A stretch of 64,000 nt of DNA from JAWPMV01 sp038527215 (GTDB lineage Bacteria > Bacteroidota > Bacteroidia > J057). Positions 16,396 to 25,745 of the stretch are shown piece by piece. Below the pieces are notes generated by a model. It was not told where the DNA came from. It saw only the letters and a list, made by a program, of their open reading frames with translations, and ran no database searches. Positions within the stretch are counted from its first letter, which is position 1; each line of letters begins with the position of its first letter. The position numbers and the translations under genes were made by a program. The stretch spans positions 1 to 64,000 of the forward strand of contig JBCBGC010000019.1 in assembly GCA_038527215.1 (NCBI GenBank). Reading direction: 5' to 3'.

Positions 16396-17376
16396 CTAGA
16401 AAAGTTTGCGAATGATATCGTCTGTGGTGATGCCTTCCGCTTCAGCGGTAAAGCTGGCCACGATCCGGTGGCGGAGCACGGAAGTAGCCACATCGTTTAC
16501 CTCCTGGATATCCGGGGAATATTTTCCGCGCAGAAGGGATAGGGCTTTGGCACCGAGGATGAGGTACTGGGAGGCACGAGGTCCAGCTCCCCAGGTAATC
16601 AGTTCTTTGATTTCCTCAGAGGCGTGAGGCGTACCGATACGGGTTTTGTTGACCAAACGCACGGCATGCTCGACCACATTTTCCGGAACGGGAACCGTTC
16701 TGACCAGGTTCTGGAAGTATATGATATCTTCCTGAGAGAGGACGGTGTCTACCTTGACATCTATATTGGTCGTGGTCCGGCTGACAATTTCTATTTCTTC
16801 CTCTATGCTGGGATAGTCTACCCGAATGTTGAACATAAAACGGTCCAACTGGGCCTCGGGCAGGGGATAGGTACCTTCCTGCTCGATCGGGTTCTGGGTA
16901 GCTAGTACAAAGAAAGGAGGCGACAAGGGATGGGTATCGCCCGCAATGGTTACTTTCCGCTCCTGCATGGCTTCCAGAAGGGCGGCCTGCGTTTTGGGGG
17001 GCGTCCGGTTGATCTCATCCGCCAAAATAATGTTGGCGAAGATAGGCCCCTTGATGAACTTAAAATATTTGCGGTTGGTGTCCTCATCAATTTCCAGAAT
17101 TTCGGTTCCCACAATGTCGCTCGGCATGAGGTCCGGGGTGAACTGAATCCTGCTAAAGGATAGGTCCAGGGCTTCTGAAATGGTACTGATCAAAAGGGTT
17201 TTGGCCAGTCCTGGAACCCCTACAAGCAGGGTGTGTCCTTTACAGAAGAGGGCGATGAGGAGTTTTTCAACCACATCATCCTGTCCGATAATTACTTTCC
17301 CTATTTCTTTCCTGAGCTCCTGGTACTTTTGGGCCAAGGCGTCCGCCGCCTCAACTTCCGACTTAAATTTCTGCAT
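16396..17376 (-). CDS. MoxR-family AAA+ ATPase
   Basis: This 326-residue cytoplasmic AAA+ protein has a Walker A motif GVPGLAKT (residues 52-59), Walker B LADEINR, sensor 1 region ATQNP, and the Leu-Arg arrangement typical of MoxR ([11 protein letters not shown]). MoxR ATPases usually act as chaperones for metal insertion or complex maturation, often with a VWA partner; no VWA gene is seen here. It is the last gene of an operon with three periplasmic folding factors, and its ATG overlaps the preceding stop by one base (TAATG). It is followed by a strong terminator. The operon context suggests a role in envelope protein maturation, which is inference. Confidence 0.92.
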   Translation of the reverse strand: MQKFKSEVEAADALAQKYQELRKEIGKVIIGQDDVVEKLLIALFCKGHTLLVGVPGLAKTLLISTISEALDLSFSRIQFTPDLMPSDIVGTEILEIDEDTNRKYFKFIKGPIFANIILADEINRTPPKTQAALLEAMQERKVTIAGDTHPLSPPFFVLATQNPIEQEGTYPLPEAQLDRFMFNIRVDYPSIEEEIEIVSRTTTNIDVKVDTVLSQEDIIYFQNLVRTVPVPENVVEHAVRLVNKTRIGTPHASEEIKELITWGAGPRASQYLILGAKALSLLRGKYSPDIQEVNDVATSVLRHRIVASFTAEAEGITTDDIIRKLF

Positions 17377-18725
17377 TACTTAACCCAATTTTGTAGTGCA
17401 TTGACGCACTCGGTAGGCTTGATGTCAATATAGATATTTTTCTTAGCCGATTCCAACCATTTATCAAAGATCTCGGCCTGCTTAGATTGCAAAGCTGCAT
17501 CTCGAATTTTCTGATAATCATCGGCCAGGTTGGGGGTATGCGGAGGTATTTTTTGCTTAAGATAGAGGAGGTGAAAGACCCGGGAGCCATCGGGCTGCAG
17601 GAGTTCGGAAGGACCGGAAATCTGCCCAGCATCCATTTCATCAATCTTGAAATACATATCTGGATCCAGGGCATCCATGGGAATGCGGAGTTCCTGGGTC
17701 TGGGGGTTGGAGATACAACCCCCGCAGTGTTTGGTCTGACGGTCTTCAGAGTAAATCTGCGCAGCCTGCTCAAAGGTCAGGGAGTCGTCATTAATCAGGG
17801 TGAGGACTTTATTCAGGGAATCAATGGCGAGGGAATCGCCATTGGGGCTCACCTGCAGACGAATGAGGACGTGGCTGGCGTTAACCCGCTCTCCTCTTTT
17901 GTCATTCAGTTTGACGATGTGGTAGCCAAATTCAGTGGCAAAAGGTTCTGAAACCTCGCCGACGCGCATCTGATAAACCACTGATTCGAATTCAGGGACC
18001 ATCTGGCCCCGTCCAAACCAATCCAAGCTGCCCTTACGCTGGCGACCACCGGGTTCCATGGTATACTGGGAAGCCATTTCTCCGAAATCTTTACCGCCTT
18101 CCATGACTTGTTTGCGGATATCGGTCAGCAATTCCTTTGCGCGTGCTTTGCTTTCCTCAGAATAAGGGGGCTTGATCACGATATGATTGAGCTGTACCTC
18201 AGCGGGCAGCAGGCCTAAGCTATCAATGGGGATAGAGGCAAAAAACTCTTTTACCTCTTTAGGGGTGATGGTCGCTTCCTTGAGGAGGGTGCCTCTTTGA
18301 CGCTCAATCAGCAACTCGTTGCGGATATCCTCTTTGGCATCCTCCCTAAATTCCGCTACAGACTTACCGTAGATACGCTGAAATTCAGCTACGTTATTGT
18401 CCATCTGCTGAAGGAGAATTTCCGAGCGACGCGTTACCTCGGCTACTACCTGCGCCTCGCCCACTTCTATACTGTCCTGTCGGGCTTTATTGAGGAGCAG
18501 TTTATCTACGATGAGTTTTTCCATGACCCGACACCGGAGAGAACCATCGTCCTTCTGACCATTGATCTGAAGGTAGTTGTATTGGTTATCCACGTCGGAG
18601 GAAAGAATGATGTCTTCTCCGATGACCGCGATGATGCGATCCACCATCTGGGCCTGGCTCCACTGAGCAGAGCCCAGGAGCATGAGGAATGCCCCCACAA
18701 AGGCAAATAATTGTTTTGTCTTCAT
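17376..18725 (-). CDS. SurA-like periplasmic chaperone/PPIase
   Basis: This protein of 449 residues, taken from ATG 18725, has a signal peptide ending near SQAQ. It contains a SurA-type N-terminal chaperone domain beginning [19 protein letters not shown] and two parvulin domains, the first with [14 protein letters not shown] and [13 protein letters not shown], the second with NASHVLIRL and [13 protein letters not shown]. Such proteins assist outer-membrane protein folding in the periplasm. A GTG at 18732 is also in frame, but the ATG gives a proper signal peptide. It lies 27 bases after the preceding gene and shares one base with moxR. The second parvulin domain is shorter and may not be active. 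Confidence 0.88.
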   Translation of the reverse strand: MKTKQLFAFVGAFLMLLGSAQWSQAQMVDRIIAVIGEDIILSSDVDNQYNYLQINGQKDDGSLRCRVMEKLIVDKLLLNKARQDSIEVGEAQVVAEVTRRSEILLQQMDNNVAEFQRIYGKSVAEFREDAKEDIRNELLIERQRGTLLKEATITPKEVKEFFASIPIDSLGLLPAEVQLNHIVIKPPYSEESKARAKELLTDIRKQVMEGGKDFGEMASQYTMEPGGRQRKGSLDWFGRGQMVPEFESVVYQMRVGEVSEPFATEFGYHIVKLNDKRGERVNASHVLIRLQVSPNGDSLAIDSLNKVLTLINDDSLTFEQAAQIYSEDRQTKHCGGCISNPQTQELRIPMDALDPDMYFKIDEMDAGQISGPSELLQPDGSRVFHLLYLKQKIPPHTPNLADDYQKIRDAALQSKQAEIFDKWLESAKKNIYIDIKPTECVNALQNWVK

Positions 18726-18752
18726 TCTGTTCACATATTGATCCCCCTATGC

Positions 18753-19640
18753 CTATTTAGACATGATTTTAGCCTTCTTAGCAGCCTTGGCCTGCTTGAC
18801 CAGATTGCTCTCTGTCTGGCTAATGAGGGTGTTTTTCCGTTGATTCTGAATGATGCCGATGATCTGCTCACGCACCAGGTTGAGCGGGAGGGCTTCTCCT
18901 GGTTTGATAACATTCAACAGGCGGAAAAAATCATAGTATGTAGTGTCCCCTTCTTTATGTTGATAGGGGTAAGTAGTGGTTCGTGAAGCACGACGGATGT
19001 CTCCGAAGTAATACCCATCTGATAGCCGGTCCATTTCAGCCTCCTCTACGTAGGTGCTATCGAGCCGATATTCGGTCGCATTTTCCCGGGCCCATACCAA
19101 TAACTCATCCATTTTCTCCGGGTCCTTACTATTCATCAGGTTGGCCACTCGGTATTGATTGGGTTTATCTGTCTTGACGTACAAAATCTGATAATAGGTG
19201 CGTCCGCTAACGAATTTTTCCGGGTTACGGTCATAATATCCTTGAATCTCCGCTTCATTGACCCGAAACATGATCGCCTTGTCCTCAATCAGCCAGTTGG
19301 CGAATTCATGGGCCATCAACTGATATTGATAAGATTTCAGTTGGAAGGCTACTTTATCTTCCAGGCCATCTACCTCTCTTCGAGCTTGTTCTGCCACTGC
19401 CTGCAAACTGATCCACTGCTCTACATACTGCTCAGCATACTTGGTGCTGTCTGCTTTTCCCAATGAATCAGGCAGGAAAAAATCGATTTCTTCCCTTAAT
19501 AACTGCTCCCCATTGTAGGTAGCAATTACATCTTTGCCAGGATTGCGACCAGTATCACATCCAAACACCAGCAAGACGCAGAGGCAAGTGAAAAGGTTGT
19601 ATAGCCTTTTACTTGAAAATTTTGGCAAAGACATCTTCAT
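18753..19640 (-). CDS. SurA N-terminal-like lipoprotein chaperone
   Basis: This 295-residue lipoprotein has lipobox LVFGCD. After that come the SurA-N-type segment VIATYNGEQLLREEIDFFLP and a helix-rich body, then a PPIC-like C-terminal part with YYQILYVKTDKPNQY; typical parvulin catalytic residues are not clear, so it may act only as a chaperone. It is the middle of the operon, overlapping the end of the 662-residue gene by 32 bases and followed by the SurA-like gene after 27 bases. ATGs at 19640 and 19634 both fit; a TTG at 19643 is less likely. Function is inferred from domain similarity and neighbours. Confidence 0.75.
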   Translation of the reverse strand: MKMSLPKFSSKRLYNLFTCLCVLLVFGCDTGRNPGKDVIATYNGEQLLREEIDFFLPDSLGKADSTKYAEQYVEQWISLQAVAEQARREVDGLEDKVAFQLKSYQYQLMAHEFANWLIEDKAIMFRVNEAEIQGYYDRNPEKFVSGRTYYQILYVKTDKPNQYRVANLMNSKDPEKMDELLVWARENATEYRLDSTYVEEAEMDRLSDGYYFGDIRRASRTTTYPYQHKEGDTTYYDFFRLLNVIKPGEALPLNLVREQIIGIIQNQRKNTLISQTESNLVKQAKAAKKAKIMSK

Positions 19641-21597
19641 CAATCTTAACGGGGTATTTTTCAGCCAGTTCTGCTAGCCAGGTTTTTTCCAGATAGTCCT
19701 GATAGAGCGTAATGGCTTCAGATTTTACCTTGTCCAGCGGTGCCACTCCCGAAGGGAATTTTTCCAGACTTACCATGATGCGGTAGAAATTCTCCTGGCC
19801 GATGATGTCACTTTGATAGCCGACATCTTCAGAAAAAAGTGCCGATGGAATGCCCTTCTCACCTTTTTCATAGGTTTGAATGATGGTCCGTAAGGCAATG
19901 GCCGTATTGCGGTTGACCAGGGAATCTATGGTACTTTCGGATTTGCCTTCCTTCAGCAAGGCTTCAACCTGCTGGATGGTGGCTTCCGTAGTCGTTCGGT
20001 ATTCTTTTACATCCACGGTTTCTTTTTTGAAAAAAGAATCCTGGTGGGCTTCGTAATAAGTTTTTAGGCCGGTGGTATCTTCTACGGCTTTTTTCCAGAC
20101 CTTCTGCTCCATCAGGGTAAACAACAAAATCCCATCCCGGTACTCTTGCAAGAGGTACCTGAATTCTGGGTTTTTGTTGGGAAGCTGTTCTTCCTCATAG
20201 GCCAGCAGTTGCTGTTCCACATAGCTGTCCACAAAGGCATTGGCTGCCTGATCTGCGGTTACCCCGGGACGACGTAGCCTTTTGCTTTTATAGTCGGTGA
20301 TAAAATCCTGAATGGAACGGCTGTAGCCATCGGCCAGCGTAAAGAGGGCTTTATTGTAGAGGGCTTGCTGATTGGTATCAGGATTCCAGGTACCCACGCT
20401 GAATTCATCGGTCAGGCTCGCCTTGAAGGCGTCGAAGTTTTCCTGCTGCAGGCTATACTGGCTTTCTTGCTTGATCCGGGCAATCAGGGCCTTGCGGCTC
20501 AACTGAGAACGGGAATCACGGGAGATTTTTTGCTCAAGCTGGCTTTTAGACTCCTCGAAGGTAGGAACCTTACTGACCTGGGTGATTTTCATGAGGTGTT
20601 GACCGAAGCGGGTCTTGAAGGGCTCAGAAATTTCATTTTCGCCCAGCTTCAATTTCCAGGCTTCCATTTCCGGTAGCAAACGTCCAGTTCCCAGATCGCC
20701 GCCTTTATTCGCTGAGGAAGGATCGTCGGAATACTGCTGTACCATGGCATTCCAGTCCGCTCCGTCTTTCAGTTTTTGGGAAATTTCCTTGATGATCTGC
20801 TCCGCCTGGGCCTCATCTTTGGCTCCGTAACGATCGCCGATCCGCACGATGATGTGGGCGGCTCTTTTGGTCCCCTCGTTTTTAATCTTGTCGTGGACTT
20901 TGAGGATATGGTAGCCAAAGCGCGTTCTGGCTGGCATGGAAACGCTACCTGGTTCAGTGGAATAGGCAGCGGTTTCAAAGGGGTACACCATTTCGAAGAC
21001 GGAAAAATATCCCAACCGTCCTCCATTGCTCTGAGCAGAGGGGTCTTCGGAATAATATTCGGCCATTTCCTCGAAGGCTTTGCCATGGGTCAGGACAGAG
21101 TCCCGCAAGCCCATGATTTTCTGATAAGCTGCGAGGGTATCGGAGGGGTTGGCGTTTTCGTCTACCATCAGCAGGATATGACTGGCGTCCACCTTATACC
21201 CACTGCGGTCGTAGGCTTCCTGGACCAGGCGGTCTTTCACTTCGGTGGCGGCCATATAAGGCTTCACCAATTGGGCTTTGTAGGTATTGAATTCCTGCTG
21301 GAAGCCGGGCGTTTTGTCAATCCCTTCTGCTTCCGCTTCAAATACTTTCCGTTTGAAATTTATGTAGAGGTCGAGATACTCTCGGAGTTGCTCGGGGGTA
21401 TGCTGAGAGGCTGATTCTTGGCCGCCATTGTTTTTGGCGTAGACGCGCTCAAACTCCGCCTGTGTAACAGTACCTTCAGCAAAAGTCAACAAAGCAGGGC
21501 TGGTTTTAGGATTACTCGCTTCTTTGGTTCCCTTACAGCCTATGACCATGGTTCCGGCAAGACCTAATACTAACCAGATTCGGAAAAGGTTCAGCAT
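19609..21597 (-). CDS. PpiC/PpiD-like lipoprotein folding factor
   Basis: This 662-residue lipoprotein has signal peptide and lipobox MVIGCKG. It has an N-terminal SurA-like segment, then two parvulin domains, one with ASHILLMVDENA and FGYHILKVHDK, the second with AAHIIVRIGDRYG and FGQHLMKITQV, and a long C-terminal helical region. Such proteins act on the periplasmic face to isomerise prolines and chaperone newly exported proteins. It is the first gene of the operon; an exact -7 box lies 30 bases upstream. The two complete parvulin domains differ from E. coli PpiD, which has one. Confidence 0.85.
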   Translation of the reverse strand: MLNLFRIWLVLGLAGTMVIGCKGTKEASNPKTSPALLTFAEGTVTQAEFERVYAKNNGGQESASQHTPEQLREYLDLYINFKRKVFEAEAEGIDKTPGFQQEFNTYKAQLVKPYMAATEVKDRLVQEAYDRSGYKVDASHILLMVDENANPSDTLAAYQKIMGLRDSVLTHGKAFEEMAEYYSEDPSAQSNGGRLGYFSVFEMVYPFETAAYSTEPGSVSMPARTRFGYHILKVHDKIKNEGTKRAAHIIVRIGDRYGAKDEAQAEQIIKEISQKLKDGADWNAMVQQYSDDPSSANKGGDLGTGRLLPEMEAWKLKLGENEISEPFKTRFGQHLMKITQVSKVPTFEESKSQLEQKISRDSRSQLSRKALIARIKQESQYSLQQENFDAFKASLTDEFSVGTWNPDTNQQALYNKALFTLADGYSRSIQDFITDYKSKRLRRPGVTADQAANAFVDSYVEQQLLAYEEEQLPNKNPEFRYLLQEYRDGILLFTLMEQKVWKKAVEDTTGLKTYYEAHQDSFFKKETVDVKEYRTTTEATIQQVEALLKEGKSESTIDSLVNRNTAIALRTIIQTYEKGEKGIPSALFSEDVGYQSDIIGQENFYRIMVSLEKFPSGVAPLDKVKSEAITLYQDYLEKTWLAELAEKYPVKIDEDVFAKIFK

Positions 21598-21626
21598 ACG
21601 TTAATTAGGTTGATTTTAATGAGTTG

Positions 21627-21634
21627 CAAAATTA
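21627..21634 (-). promoter_or_regulatory. -7 promoter box of the folding-factor operon
   Basis: The minus-strand reading of this site is TAATTTTG, an exact TAnnTTTG match, 30 bases before the start of the 662-residue gene. No TTG is found at 19-21 bases upstream; TTT is present instead. Confidence 0.55.
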
Positions 21635-21844
21635 GTAATCTGCTGATAATAAAGAAATCCCAGTCCATATCTCCTTGGGATAAGACCTTGTAATGCCATT
21701 TATCCCGCATTGGTGAGGAAAAGGGCGGTTTATGCTAATGAAAACCCCCTTTAACAGACTGGTGAAGCCTGCAAAATCGTAGAAATTCTTGCATATGGGA
21801 CAAAAAAAATCTTCCGAATGGAAGAGTAGTGTAGGAGGGATGTA

Positions 21845-22270
21845 CTAGGGCTTGGCAGGGCTGCCTACGTGTTTTCCGAGCTTATAGATAAAATAATCGC
21901 GCTTCTGCTCCACATTGATCTCATCCATGATCCGGTGTATGAGGTTAATCCCCAAGCCTCCTTTGGCGCGTTTTTTAACGATCTCTTTGACCTTTTGCGG
22001 CGTGTATTCATGGATGGGGAAGGCCTGGCCGGTATCTTTAATCTCTGTGTAAAGGGTTTCGTTTTCTTTATAAATGGCGATCTCTATGGTGGAAAAATTG
22101 TCGCATTGATGCTGATGGATCATACAGTTTGCACAGGCCTCATCTACAGCCAATACAATCTGGTGTCCCACTTTTCCGGGGACTTGTAAATCCTGAAGCC
22201 GAGCTTTGACAAACTCGCGAATAGTAGCCAGGTATTCTTTATTACATCTAACCCTCAAATATGCCTTCAT
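21845..22270 (-). CDS. HATPase anti-sigma-like kinase (RsbW/SpoIIAB type)
   Basis: This 141-residue protein has a GHKL ATPase fold with N-box VDEACANCMIHQH and G-box GGLGINLIHRIMDE, the arrangement of RsbW and SpoIIAB serine kinases. Such proteins phosphorylate a STAS antagonist and hold a partner protein inactive. Its ATG overlaps the STAS gene's stop by four bases (ATGA), and the phosphatase gene lies just upstream, so the three form one unit. No sigma-B-type sigma factor is encoded in the window; the controlled partner is not visible. The C-terminal end is short and basic. The call follows from motifs and order. Confidence 0.88.
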   Translation of the reverse strand: MKAYLRVRCNKEYLATIREFVKARLQDLQVPGKVGHQIVLAVDEACANCMIHQHQCDNFSTIEIAIYKENETLYTEIKDTGQAFPIHEYTPQKVKEIVKKRAKGGLGINLIHRIMDEINVEQKRDYFIYKLGKHVGSPAKP

Positions 22271-22608
22271 ACTCCTTGAAATTCACTCGCTACGCTGGCG
22301 CCATCACCTACGATGGTAACCAATTGATTGAGGCCTAACAGACCAAATACTTCTAAGACATTTTCCTGGAGTCCGGAAAGCACTAATTTTCCGCCCGAAG
22401 CTCCAATTTCATCCAGATAGGAAATGAACACCCCCAGGCCGGCGCTCGACATATAAGGAATGCCGCTGCAGTCAATATGGATAAAGTGCTGCTTTTGGCT
22501 GAGCAATTCGCTGATCTTTTCGTCCAATGCAACAGAGGAGTGGGCATCCAAATCCCCTTGCGGACTTAAAGTCACGAAATTTGCCTGGGTTGTTTCTTTG
22601 ATTTCCAT
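22267..22608 (-). CDS. STAS-domain anti-anti-sigma-like protein
   Basis: This 113-residue protein is a single STAS domain. The key loop reads IDCSGIPYMSSAGLGV, with Ser54 and Ser55 as the likely phosphoacceptor site, in the place of the SpoIIAA/RsbV phosphoserine. It should be dephosphorylated by the neighbouring PP2C enzyme and phosphorylated by the HATPase kinase. It sits 36 bases after the phosphatase gene and overlaps the kinase gene by four bases. Together they make a full partner-switching set in which the STAS protein carries the signal. No membrane segment or additional domain is visible. Confidence 0.9.
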   Translation of the reverse strand: MEIKETTQANFVTLSPQGDLDAHSSVALDEKISELLSQKQHFIHIDCSGIPYMSSAGLGVFISYLDEIGASGGKLVLSGLQENVLEVFGLLGLNQLVTIVGDGASVASEFQGV

Positions 22609-22644
22609 ATCCTTTTGATACTACGACAATTATTCAGATATGTT

Positions 22645-24702
22645 TTATTTAAACTTAATGATCAAAACCGTATAGTCGTCTGACATTTCGCCATGGGTAA
22701 AGTCCTTGACTGACTGTACGATACGATCTGCAATCTCCTGAGCCGGCTCCTGCAGATTTTGTTGGATGATTTCCTGAAAACGATCGTAGCCGTATTCTTC
22801 TTTTTCCTCATTTCTGGCTTCGACAATTCCATCCGTGTAAAGGGCCATGATATCGCCAGACTGATACTCAATTTTGGTGCTGTCCTTGATGTACTGACTA
22901 AAATTACCAGAGCGCACGATCCCGAGCCCTAGAGTGCCCTCACGGAGCATTTTGATTTCGTTGCAATTGGCGTGGTAATAAAAGGCCGGGCTATGGCCTG
23001 CCCGGATGATTTCTACGGAACGTTGCTTCAGGTCAATCTGTAGGTAGCTGAGGGTGACAAAAAAGCCTTTTTGCAGACAGGCCGAAAGGGCCTGATTGGC
23101 GGCGGCGACAAACTCTTTGACACTGAGTTCTAGCTGGGTCAGGGCGTGAAAAATTCCCTTGATCTCGGCCATGTAGAAGGCAGCTGTGGTGCCTTTGCCA
23201 GAAACATCTCCGATGGCAATGCGAAACAGCTGTTCTTTGGGTTGAGCCAGATCGAAATAATCCCCGCCTACCTCATAGGCGGTTTCACATACCGCGCCAA
23301 AATCCAGCCCTTCAGAATAAGGCAGGTTCTGGGGCAAGAGCTCCCGCTGTACTTCCTGGGCAATTTTTAACTGCTCCTGGTAGCGCTCCATCTCAATCGA
23401 TTTTCGTACCAGTTGCGCATTTTCCAAACCGATACCGGCTTGCTCTGCAAAGGAAGTAATGGAACTTACCGCTACATCCTCAAAGGAGTTGACCACTTCA
23501 TTGACCACATACACCACCCCGAAGGTCTGGCTACTGGAGAGGATGGGCACGCCCATTAAACTGCGGAATTTGGTTTCCACGTGCCGATAACTCTTATGCA
23601 GACGCAGGTTTTTGATCTGGAAAGGGAGCTGGGTTTCCATGATCTGCCCCGTGGGATTATGAGCCGCCTTGAGTTCACGGATTTCCTGCAGGGATATTTT
23701 TTTGTGAATAGAAACCTTGGGACGGCCTTCTTCTTCCGACATCAGTTCAATCCAGCCTGCACTGGCATTGCTGGCCAGCATCCCGGCATTCAGCAAGGTG
23801 TTCATGATGTCAGAGTTTTCCAGATTGGATTGAATGGCCTGATTGATCTTGCTGAAGGAAGCAATTTCCAGTCCTTGTATTTCAAAAATGGAAGAGGTAG
23901 GCAGGTTGAAGAACAAGACCAGAATAGAAGCGGTGCAATAGGTAAGCGTGAAAATCACAATGTAGTGCAGGAAGATCATGCTGTTGAGCAGCGGTACGGC
24001 TAACTGTACCGGTAGACGAAGACCGGCAATCACATAGGTAATGACCACGATCATCAACAGCACAAAAAGCCCCAGGGCCCTTAACTTCTGATTGAAATTC
24101 AGGTAGGCGATCCAGCGTACGTTCGCCGCCAGAAAGAGGCAGAGAATGAAAAAGGGGATGTAACTGATAACGATCAGGTAAGCCAGCGAAAAGCTGGCGT
24201 TACTAAAGGTGTAGATCAGCGACAGCCCGAGGAAACCCAGGAAGATCCGCCACAGGAGGAGCTTACGGCGGGTTCTCGGATAAAAGATAAAGCGGCGGAA
24301 CATGAAGACCGCACAAAGGAAAAATATCGTCAGGACGTAGAAGCCCAGTGAATAGTAAATCGCTGTGAGGTAGGGATAGGTCGTAAAACGCAGCGTGGCT
24401 TTATTGGCAAAAGTGATCAACATGATGACCGTAATGCCGATCATGCCGATCAGAAATAATCGCCAGAGGAGGGTTGTTACATGGAGTTTTTCAATATGTC
24501 CAAAGAGGCGGCCAATGAGGACGGCATTGACCATAAAGAAGCCTACTACATTGAGCATGTAGAGAAAATCTCCCACCTGGAATTCCATCGCAATCCCTGG
24601 AAATTTGGTGGCCAGATGCTGTGCCATATGAAATGCCAGCAAGACCAGCCACAACAACAGGCTGATGGAAATTAATATGCCATTTATGATTCTAGGCCTC
24701 AA
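22645..24702 (-). CDS. Membrane-bound GAF/PP2C phosphatase (RsbU/SpoIIE type)
   Basis: This 685-residue protein has an N-terminal hydrophobic region of about eight helices (about residues 5-270), a GAF domain (about 290-430) and a C-terminal PP2C phosphatase domain (about 450-685) with GGDYFDL, IGDVSGKGTTAAFYMA, RAGHSP and SDDYTVLI. Such proteins remove phosphate from STAS antagonists in response to a signal sensed by the membrane or GAF part. The start is TTG (24702), since an in-frame stop occurs 12 bases upstream and no ATG fits before the first helix. It is the first gene of the three-gene partner-switch unit and is divergent from a Rieske gene. Confidence 0.9.
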   Translation of the reverse strand: MRPRIINGILISISLLLWLVLLAFHMAQHLATKFPGIAMEFQVGDFLYMLNVVGFFMVNAVLIGRLFGHIEKLHVTTLLWRLFLIGMIGITVIMLITFANKATLRFTTYPYLTAIYYSLGFYVLTIFFLCAVFMFRRFIFYPRTRRKLLLWRIFLGFLGLSLIYTFSNASFSLAYLIVISYIPFFILCLFLAANVRWIAYLNFNQKLRALGLFVLLMIVVITYVIAGLRLPVQLAVPLLNSMIFLHYIVIFTLTYCTASILVLFFNLPTSSIFEIQGLEIASFSKINQAIQSNLENSDIMNTLLNAGMLASNASAGWIELMSEEEGRPKVSIHKKISLQEIRELKAAHNPTGQIMETQLPFQIKNLRLHKSYRHVETKFRSLMGVPILSSSQTFGVVYVVNEVVNSFEDVAVSSITSFAEQAGIGLENAQLVRKSIEMERYQEQLKIAQEVQRELLPQNLPYSEGLDFGAVCETAYEVGGDYFDLAQPKEQLFRIAIGDVSGKGTTAAFYMAEIKGIFHALTQLELSVKEFVAAANQALSACLQKGFFVTLSYLQIDLKQRSVEIIRAGHSPAFYYHANCNEIKMLREGTLGLGIVRSGNFSQYIKDSTKIEYQSGDIMALYTDGIVEARNEEKEEYGYDRFQEIIQQNLQEPAQEIADRIVQSVKDFTHGEMSDDYTVLIIKFK

Positions 24703-24793
24703 TCTGTATTTTTAGCACGTGGGCCGGAAAAAAGCCATTTTCTCCACAAGCCCTAAAAGTAAGAAATTCTGACTGAATTTATCCCCCATAGAT

Positions 24794-25135
24794 ATGATGG
24801 AATGGCACCCTGTACATAGGATTAAGCAAGATCAGGCCTCAGATCAGGATACAAGCATCATGTCGGTCAAAGGTGGCAAGAAAAACCTCTGTCTGGTTCG
24901 CCATGCTGGGAAATGGCACGCCATGGCTGCCAAGTGCCCGCATGCTGGTGGGCCGCTGGCAGGAGGTCATGTGGACGAGGCTGGGAAAATTGTCTGCCCC
25001 TGGCATCGTTTTGCCTTTGACATGGAGAGTGGTCACTCCGATAGCGGAGGTTACGTGGTCAAAACCTACCAGGTAAAAGAGGAAGATGGAAAGCTATGGG
25101 TTGGAATTCCCAAAAAGAAAGGCTGGTTCTGGTAA
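24794..25135 (+). CDS. Rieske [2Fe-2S] ferredoxin-like protein
   Basis: This 113-residue protein is a stand-alone Rieske domain. The cluster ligands are Cys48 and His50 (KCPHAGG) and Cys68 and His71 (CPWH). It has no membrane anchor and no oxygenase domain, so it likely carries electrons in the cytoplasm to an unknown partner, like NirD or dioxygenase ferredoxins. Two ATGs (24794, 24797) are possible. It ends in a basic aromatic tail (KKKGWFW). It converges on the OmpA-like gene, with one base between stop codons, so no shared operon is implied. Confidence 0.92.
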   Translation: MMEWHPVHRIKQDQASDQDTSIMSVKGGKKNLCLVRHAGKWHAMAAKCPHAGGPLAGGHVDEAGKIVCPWHRFAFDMESGHSDSGGYVVKTYQVKEEDGKLWVGIPKKKGWFW

Positions 25136-25136
25136 C

Positions 25137-25634
25137 TTATTCTACGATGAAATGGATGTCCACCCGGCGATTGGCCGCTCGGGCTTCTTCCGAAACATCT
25201 CCCACCTTAGGTTTGCGAAAGCCAAACCCATAATACTCCAGGCGATCGGGGGCGATACCCAAGCCGATCAGATAAGCACGCGCCAACTTGGCCCGATAGG
25301 TAGAAAGAATTTGGTTACGGAGGATATCTCCGGTATCATCGGTATGCCCGTACACCATCAGGCGCAGTTCCTGGTGCATGTTCATCAGGCGGGCCACTCG
25401 CTTCAATTCACGCTTGGCCAGGTCGTCCAGGGAAATAGAACCCGGGGCATAGTTGACGGTAGAAAGGACTGTATTCAAGGGGGCAGCTGGGGCAGCACCC
25501 CGACTAGCGCCCATATCCGTGCTATCAGGTTGGGCCTCTGTTTGGGCAAAAGTGGATAGGCTTATTCCTAAAAGGAATAACACAGAGAGAAACAATTTTT
25601 TCCCAAAAAGTGCCTGCACGGGAGGGTTTTTCAT
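25137..25634 (-). CDS. OmpA-family C-terminal domain protein
   Basis: This 165-residue protein has a signal peptide ending near TFAQ, a short Ala/Pro linker, and one OmpA-like peptidoglycan-binding domain (about residues 55-165) with VYGHTDDTG, RAYLIGLGI and NRRVDIHF. The domain's arginine and aspartate contacts with diaminopimelate are present in the usual places (TDD and NRR). It is exported and likely binds the cell wall in the periplasm. A consensus promoter (TTG-N21-TACCTTTG) lies 80 bases upstream, overlapping the start of the divergent hydrolase gene. Confidence 0.88.
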   Translation of the reverse strand: MKNPPVQALFGKKLFLSVLFLLGISLSTFAQTEAQPDSTDMGASRGAAPAAPLNTVLSTVNYAPGSISLDDLAKRELKRVARLMNMHQELRLMVYGHTDDTGDILRNQILSTYRAKLARAYLIGLGIAPDRLEYYGFGFRKPKVGDVSEEARAANRRVDIHFIVE

Positions 25635-25713
25635 AGGAGTACCTTATCAAAAGGTGGGCAAGTAAATATAGGAAATTCCTCGTAATTTGAACACCATTCG
25701 GAAATTCCGTCAC

Positions 25714-25745
25714 CAAAGGTAAAAGCTTTTCATGATAGACATCAA
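25714..25745 (-). promoter_or_regulatory. OmpA-like gene promoter (TTG-N21-TACCTTTG)
   Basis: The minus strand reads TACCTTTG at 25721-25714, an exact -7 match, and TTG at 25745-25743, with 21 bases between. Its -33 element overlaps the first codons of the divergent MBL-fold gene, so the two transcription units interlock. Confidence 0.6.
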
